Shown piece after piece: positions 61,161 to 64,000 of a stretch of 64,000 nt of DNA. The notes under the pieces are model-generated. The model was not told the origin of the DNA. It saw only the letters and a list, made by a program, of their open reading frames with translations, and did not search any database. This DNA is from DATARH01 sp036489765. GTDB lineage: Bacteria > Pseudomonadota > Alphaproteobacteria > ATCC43930 > CGMCC-115725. The stretch spans positions 1 through 64,000 of the forward strand of contig DASXFE010000059.1 in NCBI GenBank assembly GCA_036489765.1. The letters run 5' to 3'. The position numbers and the translations under genes are program-made. Each line of letters opens with the position of its first letter. Position 1 is the stretch's first letter.

Positions 61161-62390
61161 ATGGCTGACCGCCCGCTTGCGACCCCACTCGCCGGCCTCA
61201 AAGTCCTGGAGTTCAGCCATACGGTGATGGGGCCGACGGCGGGGCTTGTCTTTGCCGAGCTCGGCGCGGATGTGGTCAAGATCGAGCCGGCGCCGAAAGG
61301 CGACCACACGCGCGGGCTCGGCGGGTTTGGCGCCGGGTTCTTCGCCGCCTTCAACCGCAACAAGCGCAGCCTCGCGGTCGACCTGAAGCGGCCCGAGGGG
61401 CAGGCGGTGGTTCACCGGCTCGTGCGAACCGCCGACGTCGTGCTGGAGAACTACGGGCCGGGGACGATGGAGCGGCTCGGCTGCGGCTACGATACGCTGG
61501 GGGCGCTCAACCCGCGCCTGGTTTACCTCGCGCTCAAAGGCTATCTCGCCGGGCCTTATGAGCACCGCCCGGCGCTCGACGAGGTCGTGCAGTTCCAGAC
61601 CGGGCTCGCGTTCATGACCGGCCCGATCGGCCAGCCGCTGCGCGCCGGTGCCTCGGTCATCGACATCATGGGCGCGATGTTCGGGGTCATCGCCGTGCAG
61701 GCGGCGCTGCGCGAGCGCGAGGTCACGGGCAAGGGGCAGCGCGTTTCGAGCGCCCTGTTCGAGAACGCCGCGTTCTTGATGAGCACGCATATGGCGGGGA
61801 TGACCGCGACCGGGCTCGAGGCGCGGCCGATGCCGGCGCGGCGCGGGGCCTGGGCGATTTATGAAGTCTTCAAGACCGAGGGCGACGGGCAGCTCTTCAT
61901 CGGCGTCACCAGCGACCAGCAATGGGCACGGTTTGTCGAGGAATTCGGGCTCCAGGAACTGGCCGCCGACCCACGCCTCGCGACCAACGTGATGCGGCTC
62001 GCCGAGCGGTCCTGGCTGATCCCGGCGTTGCAAGAGGTGCTGGCGACCCTGCCGCAGGACGAGGTCGCGGCACGTTGCGAGCGGTGCAACGTGTCGTGGG
62101 CGCCGGTCGGTCAGCCGGGCGATCTCTTCGCCGACCCCCATCTGTTGGCGACGGGCGGGCTCGTCGATGTGTTCATCTCGCGCTTTGGCGAGGAGGACGG
62201 CAAGGTCGCCGGCCTCCCGGCCTTGCCGATCGAGTTCGGCGCCGACCGTCGCCGCCCCGGCCTGTCGCGCCAACCGCCGCGCATGGGCGAGCACAACGCC
62301 GAGGTGCTCGCCGAAGCCGGGTTCGATCCAACCGAGATCGCGGCGCTCGCCGATAATGGCGTCATCGCGGCGCGGAGCGCGGCCGGATGA
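61161..62390 (+). CDS. CaiB/BaiF-type (family III) CoA-transferase
   Basis: A 409-residue family III CoA-transferase that moves CoA between acids in the cytoplasm. It begins LAGLKVLEFSHTVMGPTAGL and has FAELGADVVKIEPAPKGDHT, FNRNKRSLAVDLKRPEGQAV and VVLENYGPGTMERLGCGYDT. The putative catalytic Asp lies in the PALDEVVQFQTGLAF region, followed by SVIDIMGAMFGVIAVQAAL. It overlaps the GFA gene by ATGA at 62387-62390, so the two are coupled. The acyl substrate may be the acid activated before HMGL-type cleavage. Confidence 0.92.
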   Translation: MADRPLATPLAGLKVLEFSHTVMGPTAGLVFAELGADVVKIEPAPKGDHTRGLGGFGAGFFAAFNRNKRSLAVDLKRPEGQAVVHRLVRTADVVLENYGPGTMERLGCGYDTLGALNPRLVYLALKGYLAGPYEHRPALDEVVQFQTGLAFMTGPIGQPLRAGASVIDIMGAMFGVIAVQAALREREVTGKGQRVSSALFENAAFLMSTHMAGMTATGLEARPMPARRGAWAIYEVFKTEGDGQLFIGVTSDQQWARFVEEFGLQELAADPRLATNVMRLAERSWLIPALQEVLATLPQDEVAARCERCNVSWAPVGQPGDLFADPHLLATGGLVDVFISRFGEEDGKVAGLPALPIEFGADRRRPGLSRQPPRMGEHNAEVLAEAGFDPTEIAALADNGVIAARSAAG

Positions 62391-62806
62391 TCCACGATGG
62401 CGGCTGTCACTGCGGCAATCTCAAGGTGAGGCTGCGGCTGACGCAGCCGCCGGCCGAAATCCGGCTGCGCGCCTGCGGGTGTTCGTTCTGCCGCCGCCAC
62501 AACACGCGGACGGCGAGCGATCCGGACGGCGCCGTCGGCATTTGGGCCGAGGACTGGTCCTTTGTACAGCTCTACCGCTTTGGCACCGGCACCGCCGAGT
62601 TTGTGATCTGCAGCCGCTGCGGCGTCTATATCGGCGCGATGGGGGATACCGCCTCGGGTAAGCGCGCGGTGATCAACACGACCTGCCTCGACGATCGCGA
62701 CCTGTTCACCCGCGATCCCGCCCCGACGGACCATGACGGCGAGACGACCGAGTCCCGTCTCGCCCGCCGCGCCGCCAACTGGACACCAGCGACGATCCAT
62801 CGCTGA
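62387..62806 (+). CDS. GFA/CENP-V-domain zinc protein
   Basis: A 139-residue Mss4-like zinc fold. Cysteines sit at 7 and 9 (GGCHCGNLKV), 30, 32 and 35 (RACGCSFCRRH), and 75 and 78 (CSRCGVYIGA), the standard seven-Cys pattern of glutathione-dependent formaldehyde-activating-type (GFA) proteins, binding two zinc ions. Enzymatic activity of this family is often unproven; scavenging of an aldehyde or thiol adduct is possible. It overlaps the CoA-transferase stop by four bases. Confidence 0.88.
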   Translation: MIHDGGCHCGNLKVRLRLTQPPAEIRLRACGCSFCRRHNTRTASDPDGAVGIWAEDWSFVQLYRFGTGTAEFVICSRCGVYIGAMGDTASGKRAVINTTCLDDRDLFTRDPAPTDHDGETTESRLARRAANWTPATIHR

Positions 62807-62816
62807 GGTTGTCGCC

Positions 62817-64000
62817 TCAGATCACGCGGTTCTCCGCCAGCACGATCAGGTCGCCGGGCGACAGGCCGAGGTCGCCACAGAGGATTTCCGCGTTGTGCTC
62901 GCCGATCAGCGGCGCCCGCCGCGAGATCCGCCACGGTGAGCCGCCGTAGATCGCCGCCTCGCCCGGATAGGTGAAGCTGCGGCTGAACTCCGGGTGCGCG
63001 ACCTCCTTCCAGAACCCGCGGTCGGACAGATGCGGGTCGTCGAGCAGCTGCTCCGGTGCACGGACCGCGCCCCAGGTGAAGCCGCGCTCCTGGGCGCGGT
63101 GATAGACCTCTTCGGCCGGCAGGCTCGCGATAAACCCGGCGACCAGCTCGTCGATGATGTGCGAGGTGTTCTCGGTGATGACCGCCTGGTCCTGGTATTT
63201 CGGGTCGCGCAGGTCGCCGGCCATGCCGTTGGTGTCGAGCAGGTCGGCCAGTTCCTTCATGTATCTCGGATTGAGCCGGCCCCCGACCAGCGCGCAGACG
63301 TAATTGCCGTCGGCGGCGCGGAACTGCGTGCGCGGGCTCGGCCCGGCGCCGTGGTGCCGGCCGGTGTGACGTTGCAGGACCTCGCCGCGATAGACGTAAT
63401 TGGCGATGGCTGACTCGGTGGTCAGCGCGCAGGCCTCGTGGATCGAGGCGTCGATGTACTGGCCGCGCCCCGAGACCGTCCGGTGCACGAGCGCGGCGAC
63501 GATCGCCATGTAGGCGAAGTGGCAGCCCATGTGCCAGGCGTTGCCGCCGCCCGGAGCGATCGGCGGGGCGTCTGGGGCATCCGTCTCGTCATACCCGGAT
63601 GACGCCATCTCCCCGCCCGCCGCCATGTGCAGGAGGTCGGACGACAGATAATCCCGCCACGGCCCGGTCTGGCCGAACGGGGTCAGGGAACAGAGGATCA
63701 GGCCGGGGTTCTGCCGGCTCAGCGTCTCGTAGTCGCAGCCGAGCGACGACAGATGCCCGGGCCGGAAGGTCTCGATAACGATGTCGGCGGCCCTCGCCAG
63801 GCGCTGGAACAGGTCCCGCCCGTCGGCGGTGCCGAGGTCGAGCGTGATGCCGCGCTTCGATGTGTTGTAGTACCAGAACGAGAGGCTGCGCTCCGGGTGC
63901 GGGATGTCGTCGGCGAAGGGGCCGATGCGGCGGCACGGCTCGCCGCCTGGCGGCTCGATCTTGACCACGTCGGCCCCGAGATCGCCGAGCAGCTTGCCGC
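62817..64000 (-). CDS. CaiB/BaiF-type CoA-transferase, 5' end outside window
   Basis: A second family III CoA-transferase; its N-terminus continues past base 64000. The visible part reads GKLLGDLGADVVKIEPPGGEP and continues with LSFWYYNTSKRGITLDLGTA. ADIVIETFRPGHLSSLGCDY, LCSLTPFGQTGPWRDYLSSD and ADGNYVCALVGGRLNPRYMK follow before the C-terminal IGEHNAEILCGDLG. It is convergent with the GFA gene, 10 bases away. Sequence differs clearly from the 61161 gene, so it is a distinct enzyme and not a duplicate. Confidence 0.9.
   Translation of the reverse strand, partial: GKLLGDLGADVVKIEPPGGEPCRRIGPFADDIPHPERSLSFWYYNTSKRGITLDLGTADGRDLFQRLARAADIVIETFRPGHLSSLGCDYETLSRQNPGLILCSLTPFGQTGPWRDYLSSDLLHMAAGGEMASSGYDETDAPDAPPIAPGGGNAWHMGCHFAYMAIVAALVHRTVSGRGQYIDASIHEACALTTESAIANYVYRGEVLQRHTGRHHGAGPSPRTQFRAADGNYVCALVGGRLNPRYMKELADLLDTNGMAGDLRDPKYQDQAVITENTSHIIDELVAGFIASLPAEEVYHRAQERGFTWGAVRAPEQLLDDPHLSDRGFWKEVAHPEFSRSFTYPGEAAIYGGSPWRISRRAPLIGEHNAEILCGDLGLSPGDLIVLAENRVI

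Overview
The window is a GC-rich, gene-dense chromosomal segment carrying about 54 protein genes and no rRNA, tRNA or CRISPR array that I could see. Gene content suggests a metabolically versatile, free-living alphaproteobacterium of the Rhodospirillales/Hyphomicrobiales kind. The evidence is two branched-chain-amino-acid-type ABC importers, several LLM-class flavin oxidoreductases, CaiB/BaiF CoA-transferases, a HyuA/HyuB pair, a Baeyer-Villiger monooxygenase, and many short palindromic repeats between genes. The taxon is an inference from gene content and not a search result.

Layout. 1-383 is the C-terminus of an aconitase. 386-7598 is a minus-strand run: an orphan cytoplasmic substrate-binding protein, a VOC protein, an LLM oxidoreductase, a lone xanthine-dehydrogenase-type molybdenum subunit, a methyltransferase, a PheC-like protein and an EamA exporter. 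7849-12516 has a small MFS-small-subunit-like ORF followed by an RND adaptor and pump. 12528-16514 is a large hybrid histidine kinase. 16733-21434 is a complete Liv-type importer whose two ATPases are fused into one protein. 21480-27878 (minus) holds a carboxymuconolactone decarboxylase-like protein, a semialdehyde dehydrogenase, a BisC-type molybdoenzyme, an aldo/keto reductase and an LLM enzyme; a second LLM gene (27978) diverges from it.

28883-37786 (minus) is the most coherent catabolic block. It encodes a serine hydrolase, an AllA-like protein, an AtzG-like small subunit coupled to an amidase, a BNR-repeat protein, a decarboxylase-like protein, a double polysaccharide-deacetylase/PuuE-like protein, a class-III aminotransferase and a TrmO-like protein. 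Together they look like ring opening, C-N hydrolysis and transamination of a cyclic amide, imide or ureide. The second Liv-type importer (38025-42834) diverges from this block and may feed it.

42838-48410 (minus) has YbaK, a TPR protein, an Old Yellow Enzyme, a CocE-type hydrolase and an alpha/beta hydrolase that lacks its nucleophile. 48521-55871 (plus) has HyuA and HyuB (ATP-dependent hydantoinase/oxoprolinase), then a Baeyer-Villiger monooxygenase, an NTF2-like protein and an NHL-repeat protein. 56072-64000 is acyl-CoA and short-chain acid metabolism: enoyl-CoA hydratase, 3-hydroxyisobutyrate dehydrogenase-like, SDR, amidohydrolase, HMG-CoA-lyase-like, two CoA-transferases (the last cut by the window end) and a GFA protein.

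Three things stand out. Dispersed palindromic repeats have entered or extended coding sequence (386-507, 5319-5404, 31670-31708). Both LivG-type ATPase domains lack a recognisable LSGGQ signature. The 28.9-37.8 kb block is a candidate undescribed amide/ureide pathway.
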